Below the pieces are notes generated by a model. It searched no databases. It saw only the letters and a program-made list of their open reading frames with translations, and was not told the DNA's origin. The position numbers were made by a program, and so were the translations under genes. From assembly GCA_008802785.1 (NCBI GenBank), contig VUYT01000007.1, positions 310,001-374,000 on the forward strand: 64,000 bases of DNA, written 5' to 3'. Below, piece after piece: positions 22,416-32,846 of the stretch (position 1 is the first letter of the stretch; every line of letters starts with the position of its first letter). This stretch comes from Symmetrospora coprosmae (taxonomy: Eukaryota > Basidiomycota > Cystobasidiomycetes > Symmetrosporaceae).

Positions 22416-23591
22416 ATGCCATCCGGGAACATCAACTGGGCAGACGACGCCGCAACAGGTGGGCTGGGCCGCACCGTGCTGCATCGTCCCTGTTCCATTC
22501 GAGATGCCCGGCTGACAATACCCTCTTCTGCCTCCCTCCCGGGTCCTCCTGTGCGGATCGGACGCCCTTTTGTGGTGCTGAACCTCGATCCGACCACGCA
22601 CACTCGCAGGCGATGACAACACCTCCTCCAAGAACCTGCCCCCGCGCACAGAGACGGACTTTGACGAGAATGGCATCAAGACGATTGTCGAGTACCGCAT
22701 CGACGAGCACGGCAAGAAGATCAAGGTGGGTGGCGGCGGCCAAAGGCTCCTCGGCTGACTAGCTTCTGCTCTGCAACTTCAGTCTCTGTGACTAATAAGA
22801 GATGCGCCCCGGCCCGACACGACACGCAGGTAACGCGCAAGATCAAGCGCACACTCACAACCAACAAGGCCACCCCGGCCATGGCGCAGCGGCACCAGTG
22901 GACAAAGTTCGGGCAGGAGGCGGGCAAGAAGGCCGGGGCCGACAAGAGCACGACGTCGCTGGGAAGCGAGAGCATGCGCATCAAGCTCACCGTGGGCGCC
23001 GACAAGGAGCAGGAGAAGCAGGACGAGAAGAATGAGGCCGCAAAGGTCAAAGCCGAGCTCGGGGGTAAAAAAGTCTCGTGCAGGCTGTGCCAGGGCGACC
23101 ACTTCACCGCGCGCTGCCCGTACAAGGACACGCTCGGCTCCACGGACGACGCGGCGGGCAATGCAGCTGGCGGCCCGGGCGACGACGACCTCGGTGCAGG
23201 CGGCGACGGCATCGGAGCAGCCACGGGCGCGGGTGCGGGCGGCGCGGGCGGGAAGTACGTCCCGCCCTCGATGCGCGCGGGCGCACGCGGCGGCGGAGAG
23301 ACGATGAACGGCCCCAGGAACAGGGACGACCTCCCCACCCTGCGCGTCACCAACCTGGCAGAGGAGACGGAGGAGGAGGACCTCTGGGGCATCTTTGGCC
23401 GCTTCCAGACGCGCGGAAGAATCTCGAGAATCTACATTGGTCGCGACCAGGAAGGGCTGTGCAGGGGTTTCGCCTTTGTCAGCTTCGAATTCAAGGAGGA
23501 CGCAGAAAAGGCAATGGCCAAAGTCGACGGACTACCCTTCTCGCATCTCATCCTCTCGTGCACATGGTCGGTGCCAAAGGAGAAGGCTTAG
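22416..23591 (+). CDS. TIF35: Translation initiation factor eIF3 subunit g
   Basis: eIF3g is an RRM subunit of eIF3 that supports scanning and reinitiation. Exons are 22416..22458, 22610..22725 and 22830..23591, encoding 306 aa. The N-terminus MPSGNINWADDA and the block DFDENGIKTIVEYRIDEHGK are family markers. KIKRTLTTNK follows, then the CCHC-like knuckle VSCRLCQGDHFTARCPYKD. A Gly/Ala-rich linker ends in GGKYVPPSMRAGA. The C-terminal RRM has RNP2 TLRVTNL and RNP1 CRGFAFVSFE and ends near HLILSCTWS. All features are intact. Confidence 0.95.
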
Positions 23592-23805
23592 GTGGTGTGC
23601 TTGTCGGTCTGCGTGTCTCTTCCCTCTGTACTGTTAGTCGCTTCGGTGCAATACACAATAGCTTGTGTCCAGCAGGCGCGGACGTGTCCATCTTCGTCTG
23701 CAAAGAAGAAAATGCAAGGAGCAATACGTTGCAAAGTTTCCCATTCCATCTGACATGAAGTCTGTAGGACTAGACAAGATGACGTGATGCCGTACATCGT
23801 TGCCC

Positions 23806-25863
23806 CTATGCGATACCCAGATCCTTCTTGACAAACTTGGCAATCGTGATGAGCTGAATGTTCGACGTGCCCTCGTAGATCTGACGGAACAAAAGTCAAG
23901 GGTCAGCCTGCGTGCAAGAAAGGGTTGTGTATCATCGAATGAATGGAGCCCGCACCGATCCAATGAGCGCGTCCCTGTAGTACTTCTCGACTGTATGCGC
24001 ACATCACCGCAAAGTCCGGAGTCAGCATCGGGCGGGCTGTGCGGACAGTGAGGGGGGAAGGCACGTACTGCCCGTCTCGCGCGTATACCCGACGCCGCCG
24101 CACCACTCGATGCACTTCTGCGAGACCTGGTTGGCGACCTGCGACGCGTACCATTTGGCCATTGCGGCCTCCTTGGTGAATGGCTTCTTCTCCTCCTTGA
24201 GGCGCGCAGCGTTGTACGTCAGCAGGCGGGCGGCTGAAGAGCGACGTACGACACAGGCAGGCCAACAGGCGGTTGTCGGGTTGAGTCAGCAACGCTCGCT
24301 AAGCACGCAGCGCGCGAGATGTCATGACTGGATCGGGACCCACCCTCAATCTTGATGGCCGCCTCTGCCATCTGGACCTGCATGGCCTGGAACTCTCCGA
24401 CGGGTTTCCCAAACTGCTTGCGGTCATACGTGTACTTGACGGCCTTGTCAAACACGCCGCGGGCGAGTCCGAGCATCTGCGCGGCAATCCCGATGCGCCC
24501 CTCGTTCAGAATCTCAATGGCAATCTTGTAGCCCTTGCCGACCTCGCCAACGACGTTGGCGGCGGGGACGCGGAGGTCGTCAAAGTTGAGCGTGCAGGTG
24601 GAGGAGGCGCGGATGCCGAGCTGCGGACACCACGGCGCAGCTCCTCAGTCAGCAGAGGCCCTATCTTTCCGACAGCTAGGAAGAGGAACAGAGTGAAACC
24701 CGCACCTTTTGCTCCTTCTTTGCGATCTCGATGCCCATGCTCTTCTCGACGAGGAAGCAGGTAATGCCCTTGTACCCCTTGCTTGGGTCGACCGTGGCAA
24801 AGACGAGGAAGATGTCTGCCTCGGCCGAATTGGTGATCCACATCTGCGTTTTCGCGCGCGTCTCTGATTAGGTGAGTCAAGTATTGCTTCGGCGGGCGCG
24901 CACATGGTTTCACACACCTTGGACCCGTTCAGAATGTAGTCGCCGTTGTCCTGCTTGACGGCCCGCGTCTGCAGCGCAAAGGCGTCAGAGCCGGACGCGG
25001 GCTCGGAAAGGCAGAACGATCCGAGCTGGCGGACGGGTGCGGCGCAGTGTCAGCGGGAGTGGACACGGGCTCGACTTGACCCCTTCCGTATCGAGAAGCA
25101 CACCTTGCTAGTGCTGAGCTCTGGCAGGTACTTGTCTTTGAGCTCCTGTGTGGCATATGTCCGCAAGACTGTGTTGACGAGAGTGTTGTGGACGTCGCAG
25201 AGGACCGAGACGGACGGGTCGACCTTTGCGAGTTCTGCGACAGGGAGGCGCATTCACGTCAAGGGAGCTCTCGGGTATAGGCAGCTGGCGACAGTGTGGA
25301 CCCACCCTCAATGACAATGATGGCGCTGGTGAAGCCGCAGTCTGCGCCCCCGTGATCCGACGATGTCTCGATGCCCATGAACTGCGAGAGCGGTCCGGCT
25401 CAGATACATCAGCATGCTGCTTCAATCTATGACACGAGATTTGCGCATTGAAGCGATGATGCCTCACGCCCTGCTCGAACAAGCCCTTGATGATCTCGGG
25501 GTCCATCTTTTCTGCCTCGTCCATCTCGCGGACTTTGGGCTCTACGACGTCCGTGCTGAACTTGAGGACCGTCTCGCGGAGGAGGTCCTCCTCCTCGGTA
25601 AAGTTGTTGAGCGAGGGCATGATGGGGTTCTCCGACTGGTCTACTGCCTCGGCCGCAGGTGTGGCGTACCTGGATCGCGGGGTCGAGGAGAGGGAGCGGG
25701 CGGAGCATGAGGTTGCGGAGGACGAGGAAGAGGAGGATGAAGCGAAAAGTGACGGCGAGGGTCGGACGGTGCTGAGTGCACGACTGCTGGGTCCAGCGGT
25801 CGCAGCAGGGATGGCCCTGAAGGGGCTACTGCTTCGAGGTGCGCGGCGGAGTGAGGCGAGCAT
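23806..25863 (-). CDS. Mitochondrial acyl-CoA dehydrogenase, short/branched-chain type
   Basis: An FAD-dependent acyl-CoA dehydrogenase, probably acting on short or branched acyl-CoAs in valine/isoleucine or fatty-acid breakdown. The ATG is at 25863..25861 and the stop at 23808..23806, with about nine exons. The Ser/Arg-rich leader [16 protein letters not shown] fits mitochondrial import. Visible blocks are [100 protein letters not shown] and [14 protein letters not shown]. The catalytic base region ends with [16 protein letters not shown], where the E of YEGTS is the family's active-site Glu. The match is to SBCAD/ACADSB more than to isovaleryl-CoA dehydrogenase. Confidence 0.9.
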
Positions 25864-26189
25864 GGTGCGCGGATGCGATGATGAGATGCGATGTGAATGA
25901 GGTGAGGATCCTGACTGCTGTGGAATATACGTTCGTACGTTGACAATAAACTGTATATTATATGGATGAGGCACAGAAGAAGCCAAGCTCCGCTCCGAGG
26001 CTCCACGCTGGAATCCGCGTGATGGTCGTTTGCTGTACTGCGACTCTCCGGTGAGGCCCGGAGCCCGACCGGGCCGAGGGCGACCCTGGACGCCACCGTG
26101 ACACTTGCTCTTCTCCTGTGGATGACACGTCCCTACATACGACACCGGCATAGCAGAGCAGCATCCATCGACTGCGCAGCGTAGCGGAC
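25864..26189. promoter_or_regulatory. Divergent promoter, acyl-CoA dehydrogenase / MED10
   Basis: 326 bp between two divergent starts. An AT-rich patch (ataaactgtatattatatgg, near 25947-25966) is a plausible TATA region for the minus-strand gene. Nothing else was recognised. Confidence 0.4.
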
Positions 26190-27147
26190 ATGGCACACGC
26201 TCAGCCCACCCAGGTAGACACGCTCGAGGCGCACATCCAGACCCTGCTCGAGTCCCTCCTCGAGCTCGGGATATGTGCGTGAAGGCGCCTGGGCTACTAC
26301 AGGCTGTCTGAGAGCCACACGGCGCACATTGAGCTCATCCTATCTTGCGGCCCGCTGCTGTCTCAATTGGAAATGGTCTGCAGGCACCAGCGAGGTCCAC
26401 TCATCGGCCCTCGAGCATGCCCCCACTGCCGCGGTCAATGGGAGCAACGGCGTACACGACGATAGCCACGAGCAACGGCAGCAAGCGCAGGCTCGGCAGC
26501 TAGGGCCGGGAGGCCTCGTGGGCAGGAAAGCGTAAGCAATGTCACCTTCTCTCGTCTACCGAAAGCCCTGTTCGCTCAGCACGCAACGCCTCCCCTGCCA
26601 TTCAGCCAGGACACGGTCGAAGCCATGGCTGCCTTATTCGACTCGCACCGCCAGCTCCCAGAGACACGAGAGCTGCTCCTGCTTCCGAACGAAGTGATAG
26701 AGTGAGTCCCGCCAATCTCGCTCTCTCTCTCGTTCGCCTCCGTCGCTCTGGGCCAAAGCTGACCGGGAGCTTCCTCTGCGCGACAGCTATGTTGACCAGG
26801 GCAGAAACCCAGACATCTACGCCCGGGAGCTGGTGGAGCGCGTCGCGGGCGAGAACATGTACACGCATGGTATCCTCGACGCCGTGTCTGTGAGCCTGCA
26901 CTCCTCTTGCTGTGTACCTTTCGCGCACTCGTCGGAGCCTGACGTTCCTGGCACCGCGCACATGCAGAGCTACCGGGAACTCCTGGCGTTGGAGATGAAG
27001 ATCGCCTTCCCTGCCATGAGCAGCGCTATCGATGAGCTTGACATCACCGGACTGCATGGCGCTAGCGGCGGCGCCAGTGCAGCAGCGGCGGCCCGAGGGC
27101 AGCCCAACAACGCATCGCCCAGCAACGACATCAAGATGGAGGGCTGA
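26190..27147 (+). CDS. MED10: Mediator subunit 10
   Basis: Med10 (Nut2) is a middle-module Mediator subunit needed for RNA polymerase II transcription. Probable exons are 26190..26274, 26384..26531, 26606..26701, 26787..26889 and 26968..27147, giving 203 aa. It opens TLEAHIQTLLESLLELGI. The family core is GLVGRKAQDTVEAMAALFDS, then LPNEVIEYVDQGRNPDIYAR and ELVERV. The C-terminal helix is SYRELLALEMKIAFPAM. The first intron could end at an earlier acceptor near 26306, which would add about 25 poorly conserved residues. A Gln/His-rich insert sits between the first two conserved parts. Confidence 0.88.
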
Positions 27148-27706
27148 GGGTCTCTGAAAGTACCAGCGGCAGGATCTAAGATCCATGAGCATGCTTTCAG
27201 GCCGGCTGTAATTGCGTCCGTGCGCAGCGCCCGCTTGCGCGGGCACGCCAGCAAACGCGGCTTTCGGCTGCTGCTGCAGTCAGGCACAAGAGCCAACATC
27301 AGCACGCGCCTCTCGCGGAGATGTCCCTATATAGAGCACCCTATGGAGGGAGGCGTCTCGAGACTTCATCGACGGCGAACAAGGGCTAGATAGCGGCGAA
27401 CGGGGACGCTTAAGGAGCTCGTCAGCCAATCTGCACCTCTCCATAGGATAGCAGGATCATTTACATGTCGAGGCCAGATTCGCCCTATCCAACCTCACTC
27501 ATTGGCACACATGTCATCCACTCAGAGGATCTCGACACCCAAGCAGCATATACAATTCTCCGCATATTCTATTTCTCGTGGAACGCCTAGCCTACATGAT
27601 GCAATACTGCCAAGAGGCGCCTTGACATCTTCCAAGCTCAGACAGTACTTCTACACATCATTCTTGCCGTCGCCATTCCAGCTCGCGGTCTTGAGCCCGC
27701 TTCTCG
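27148..27706. other. Convergent intergenic region, no gene seen
   Basis: 559 bp between the 3' ends of MED10 and the disordered protein below. It is less GC-rich than its surroundings and contains no convincing ORF. It probably holds the two 3' UTRs. Confidence 0.35.
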
Positions 27707-30357
27707 TCAACCCGCCCATGATGCTCGGCAGCCTTGTGTCTGCGTAGCGGCATATCGTCGCATGTCCTGCGGCCCCCCTCTCTCGCCCTTGGCGGCTTCC
27801 CCGTTGGACACGCCGTCCAGTGCTTTCCACGCGGTGGTGCCCGCCCGAACATCCCGATACGACGGAGGAGCAGGGGCGCCCTCGCTGGTCCAGGACAGGG
27901 GCGGCGGGCGCGCCCACTGCTGAGCCGCTGCGTTCATCGATTGGGCCCGGCTGCGCACCCTCGCGTCGCCCACGCCTGCGGCACCGTCATCTACCATGCG
28001 CCAGTTTGCCCCCATCGAGCCCTGCATCCCAGTATTGGTATGAGTATGTGCGTGGTTCGGCTCGCGCACAAGGGCGCTGCGGCCAGGCTCAGGGCCAGGG
28101 CTCAGCTTGCTGGGGGCTGCTGAGGTGCGAGGCTGGAAGAGAATTGGCAGGGGCGAGTCGGCGCGCGAGCGGGTGCTGCTGGTCTTGTTCAGGTTCATGC
28201 CGGGGACGGACCAGGGGTAAAGGCCCGGTTGAGCTTGCTCATTGATAGCGGCAGGCTGGCCAGATGAGGACGCTGCAGCACTCGCTGGCAGGGGCTTGGG
28301 TGCCGGAGGTGACAGAGCCGCCCCGCTCCGCTTGACGGGCGTATTCGGCCACGATGTAGGGGCGCGCTTCGTGCCAGATGTGAAACGCGCACTGTCCCCT
28401 GAACCTGCTCCAGGCGCTGAGATTGAGATCGGCGGGGGCGCGAGGGCGCTGTACAGCGCTGATGTGTGTGGCGGCGGGACTGGCTTGCCCTTCGTCTTTC
28501 GCAGCAGCCGTCGTGAAGCAGGACTGCCCTGCGCCAACGATCCTACCTCCGGAGTCGACCGCAGGCGGCGTACCGCGTGCCGGCGATCTGGCTCCCCCAG
28601 GCTGTCTGCGGGCTGTGGCTGCTCTAGTGTCTGCTCGACTAGGTCCGTCGGCAGATCAGGCTCCATCTCATCACCTGAAGTCGAGTCGTCCTCCGAGTCG
28701 CTGCTGAAAGGGCTGAAACCATGCTCGCTGCTCGACCCACCCTGTGCAGCGCGGGCCAGAGGGACGAGACCCGTATTGCCGGGCGCCATGAGAGGCGCCT
28801 GCGCTGCCACTATCGTTGTGCTGGACCTCGGAGCGAGCTTCGAGACAGGTTGAGGCGGGTAGTCTGCAGATGGCCGAGGCCCAGAGGTCGAGTGACTCCC
28901 CACAGGCGCGTCCATCGACCAGCCGTCTGACGGGTGAGCGCGAGGATCATATTCTCTGTCGTAAGCTACGAGAAACCCCTGGCTCGCATGCTTCCGGATG
29001 GGTGAAGGCGCAGCGAGCGCTGGCCCAGGTGAAGACGAGGGGCCCGTTGCGCCGCGGTCTGCACGCCTCATGGGCTGCATAGAAGCGCGGCGACGGTCAA
29101 GCAAATTATTGCCAACGGTGGACGTATCAGCATAGCCAAGATCGTGCATCGAAGATCTGTGCTGGGAGGCTGGTGCTGTGTAGCCGCTTTTGGAAGACGG
29201 GACGTACGGGCTGCTGTAGACTGCCGGATCGCCATTTGTGTACGCATGATACGACCGGAGGGGCGTCTCGTGAAAGTCAGGCCCGGCCAAAGCCGCAGAG
29301 GTAGGGTTATGCCACTGAGTACCCTGAAAGGTGGCGTAGCTGTCGGTCTGCAGCGGATGCGAGTGCGAAGGATGCCGGTAGTCCTCGACTTGCATCGAGG
29401 CTGTTAGGGGACCGGTCCAGCTCGGCCGATGTGACGTATTGCCGGGGGGGTAACCAGGTTGGAAGTTGTCTCGCCGATCCGGAGGATGAGATGCGGTGTC
29501 ACGACAAGCCTGATGCTCGCCTTGAGCTGCAGAGTCTCTGCTCGTGGGCTGTTGACCTGGATGTACGTCCTGCGATGTCGAAGAGAGAGGCGGAGAGGGC
29601 AAAACTGATCCGGCAATGATAGCATTAGCGGCAAGTCGAGGCAGTAAGAGGGCCGAGCGGATGTCCCAGACTCACCCGAGTGGAAAAAGCCGGGCGTATG
29701 GTCCGATTGTAGGGCATTGCCATGCCGGCCCGCATAGGGATGGCGATTCTGCCTCCACCCATCGACGTCGACCTGCATGGGTCCGGTCGCGGCTTGCGCG
29801 AAGTGGGCGCGGAGCCCGTCCCTGCTGCTGCTCCCGCCGCTCACGTCACTGCTGTCCCTGCCACGATGCGTCACGACAACCTGCAGGACGGCGCCTGCCT
29901 CGAGGCGGCGCCACTTGTTGGAGCGAATCTCGACGACCTCCGTTCCAAGCTGCGTGCAGAAGGCAATGTCGCTGCTCGTGAAGCCGCGTTCGGAGAGCTC
30001 CTGTAGATCATTGATGACGTCCTGCTTGGCTTGCTGTGTGGATGGACGGACGAAAGAAGCGAGAAAGCGCGTCAGGACTTGCGGGATGCCCGGATCGCAA
30101 CGCCGCCCCGGGCGGTCGCGAGCCGTTGCACACCCACCTCGATGCTTTCGCACGGCAGGTCCATGAGGACGCGCGTGTCTCCGAAGCACACGAGTGTGCT
30201 GCGCTCTTGCAAGTTCGGCTGCGCGTGAGCCTGACCATTTCGATGCAGCATGTGGTGTGGCTGTTGCTGTCGCTGTTGCTGTTGCGTTGCTTGCATGGTA
30301 TCGACGGAGTTCTGCGGCAGAGCTCAGCAGACTCGCAGGCTCAAGCTGCTGGCTCAT
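27707..30357 (-). CDS. Unrecognised, mostly disordered protein with a conserved-looking N-terminal part
   Basis: I do not recognise this protein. A long frame from 29602 down to the stop at 27707 is Ser/Pro/Gly-rich (about 600 codons), with only short ordered-looking patches such as GFLVAYDREYDP and TSALYSALAPPPISIS. Upstream minus-strand segments look coding and should be earlier exons: MSQQLEPASLLSSAAELR at 30357, ERSTLVCFGDTRVLMDLPCE near 30200, and RGFTSSDIAFCTQLGTEVVE plus RSNKWRRLEAGAVLQVVVTH near 29900. A further segment, ASIRLVVTPHLILRIGETTS, lies near 29480. The exon joins between these were not settled. The alternation of beta-like blocks and a very long disordered tail suggests a fungal regulator. 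A velvet-type factor was considered, but its signature is missing. Confidence 0.45.
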
Positions 30358-31135
30358 ACGGTTATGACGATGCGCTTGCGAGAAGCAGTGGAGCGAAGCC
30401 AAGCAGGCGTACATGTCGAACCATGAGGCGCGGGCTTCGGCGTCGTCGACGTTGTGAGACCCTCGGCGTACAATCTCCTAGATTTGAAAGAAGAAGCGCG
30501 AAGACGGACGCGGAGAAGGGTTTTCCGAAGGCCTGTGCAAGACGTCGGACGGGCCTCCGAGGGACCTAGGGCGCCGGCACGACCGGGAACCACGCTGGTG
30601 CATACTTGCGATTCAGTTGTGAGGTGATTCGTCCACGCCTGCTCATCGTCCCATCGAAGCACGGATGTGCGGTGGGTCCGTCCGCCAAGAGGCGACCCCA
30701 GCAGAGTCGCAACAGCGAACCCCTTTATTGCCTCTTGTTTGGCATTCGATTTCCGTGACTCGGAGAAGAACAGAAGGACGGAGTCGCGGGCGAGCGGCCC
30801 GTGCGACTGGACTCGGTGGTCGGGTCATCGGCGTCGTGACGGTCAGCTCTTGATGCGGAAAGCCATTTCCCGTCGTGCGAATGGCAGGCTGCCCGTCGGA
30901 AGGCGCGCTGCTGGCCTCTTTACTCGATGGAATTGATGTCAGTTGCAGCAGGGGGCGGAGGCTCGAGTGTGCTCAGATCCCTTGAGCTCTTCCAGCTACT
31001 ACAGACTGCACTGCTTCCAGGACCTGCTGGTACATGCTACCACGTCGGATGGTGCTCTATCCGTACTTGCCTACCAGCTGAGCAGTGCCGCGATCATACG
31101 CAACGCATCCGATAGTGCCCTTGTGGACCCGATCC
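30358..31135. other. Intergenic region, no gene seen
   Basis: Nearly 800 bp between the start of the disordered-protein gene and the 3' end of the DsbA-like gene, both on the minus strand. Several short frames cross it, but none has a motif, good codon use or splice logic that I could support. Confidence 0.3.
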
Positions 31136-32027
31136 CTACTTGCTAAGCCCGTACGCTCGGCTCAAAACATCGAACGCCTTGTACCATGCTTCGGGCTTCA
31201 TGGCGTCGGAGAAACTGTCCGTCTCGTCGAGGATGTATGTGGGGACGCTATCGATGCCCTGGTAGCGGGTCTTCTCGAGTGCCTTGTCGACCTCGTAGGC
31301 GAGCTCATCGCTCTTGACGAAAGCCAGAGCCTCTTCGTACGGCAAGAAGCCTTCAGCACTGCTCGACACCTTGGCAAGCGTCTCCGGATCGCCGACATCC
31401 AGGCCGTCCTCGTTGAAGGCCTTGTAGAGGGCGTCCGCAACTCTTGATTGCAGCTCCCAGCCGCCAATCTCCCAAGCTTTCTCGATGACTCTGTGCGCTG
31501 GCGTAGTCTGGCGGACCATCTTGTCCTTGTCCCAGTTGAAATGGATCCCCTCGCTTTCGCCCTCTCGAGAGATCCTGCTGCGCACGGCCGTAGCATTGTC
31601 TCCACCTGAGAAGAATGGTCACAAAGGAGAAGGAGGAGGGCCACGGATGCGGGGTCGTAGGGTAGGAGCAAAGCGTCAGGCAAGTGGAAGCATCCGGGCT
31701 CGAGCGAATCCCATCGCGCCCGCACCCATGAACTTTGCCTCATAGAGCTCGGCTTTCGTGACGGGCTTCTCGTCCAGGCTTTCGTTGATGAGGTAGGGAT
31801 AGTACCGCGGCTTGAGGGTGAAGCCGAAGTCCTTCATCTTGTCGGACTCCAGCGTCTGCGCAAGCACGACAGAGGAAGGTAATGAGATGAGAGCGATCTT
31901 TCAGCTCCTCTGTGCGGAGACAGTTTGTATAGCGCGGGTAGCGCACTCGTTTGAGCCGCTTGCTGCCAATGTAGCACCACGGGCAGGCCACATCGCTGTA
32001 TATTTTAATCTCGAATTCGCGGGACAT
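31136..32027 (-). CDS. DsbA-family (FrnE-like) thioredoxin-fold oxidoreductase
   Basis: A 226-aa DsbA/FrnE-like protein. Exons are 32027..31947, 31855..31726 and 31605..31136. The thioredoxin fold opens EIKIYSDVACPWCYIGSKR with a CPWC redox pair. The central helical insertion includes HFNWDKDKMVRQTTPAHRVI and EIGGWELQSRVADALYKAFN. The cis-Pro strand reads YQGIDSVPTYILDETDSFSD, with Pro in VPTY. The substrate is unknown; relatives are annotated as 2-hydroxychromene-2-carboxylate isomerase-like or disulfide oxidoreductases. The gene is divergent from SUB2 and separated from it by about 820 bp. Confidence 0.9.
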
Positions 32028-32846
32028 GGTAAAAGTAGCTGTGTGCTAGCTGTACTGCGATATTCGCAAGAGAAGAAGCGGGCATCGACGCCACAGCTCG
32101 GTCGAGGCCGGCAAGCTCCGCTGATGGCAGAAACTTAGACATTGCGGCAGAAACCCCCAATTTCGTCAGACGAAAATGCGGTCCCTCGAGGTCGAGGGCG
32201 GCCCTCTCTCAGCTTCTCTCGTCCTCGCACCAATCCATCCACCCAAGAGACCCATCAACGAGGTACGCGATTTATCCAGCACATCAGCGTCATACTGCAC
32301 GGCGGACCGTCATCGTCATGGTGGTTCATCGTCGTCGTGGCCGCCGCCGGTCAATGCCAACGCGGATAGGCTAGACGGCACCCTGGAGCCGCGGCAGAGG
32401 GCAGACTAGGGCGGGACAAGGGGAAATTGACAGCCCAAAGGCAAGGGATGAAGGGACCGATGGCACGGGGAGAGATGGCCTGGTTCGACGTCTATCCCTG
32501 TCGCTGCGTCGCCAGCTCTACTCATCGTCCAGCAGCCGGGCTCGGGCAGGCAGAACAGGCAGCGGTCAAAACCCCTGCGGCACGATGGCCCGAATCCGTC
32601 ATCTGCCTGGACGGGCAGAGACAGTGACAAGCCCCCAGTACCGACACGACCACCATGACGATGATGGGCCTGTGGATGTCGCACGCGGTGGAAGGCCGGC
32701 CTTCAAGCGCCAGAACTTAAAGCTAACAGTGCATGAAATCGTCGGCTCTCTTTCGCTTTCCCTGCTCGTCCTGGTATCCGCTACGGCCTCAACACCTCGA
32801 CCATTGACCCCTCTCCCTCCCCTACACAAGCCTAATCACTTCAAGC
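32028..32846. promoter_or_regulatory. Divergent intergenic region upstream of SUB2
   Basis: 819 bp with no supported gene. Short CGT/CAT-rich runs occur near 32290-32345. The last 100 bp before SUB2 are pyrimidine-rich (cctctccctcccctacaca), typical of a fungal core promoter and 5' UTR. Confidence 0.4.

Noticed and set aside
27707-30357. Velvet-domain regulator
   Set aside because: The velvet QQP...RACG-type signature is not present in any readable exon.
30358-31135. Short plus- and minus-strand frames as small genes
   Set aside because: None has a motif, a plausible splice structure or coding-like third-position use.
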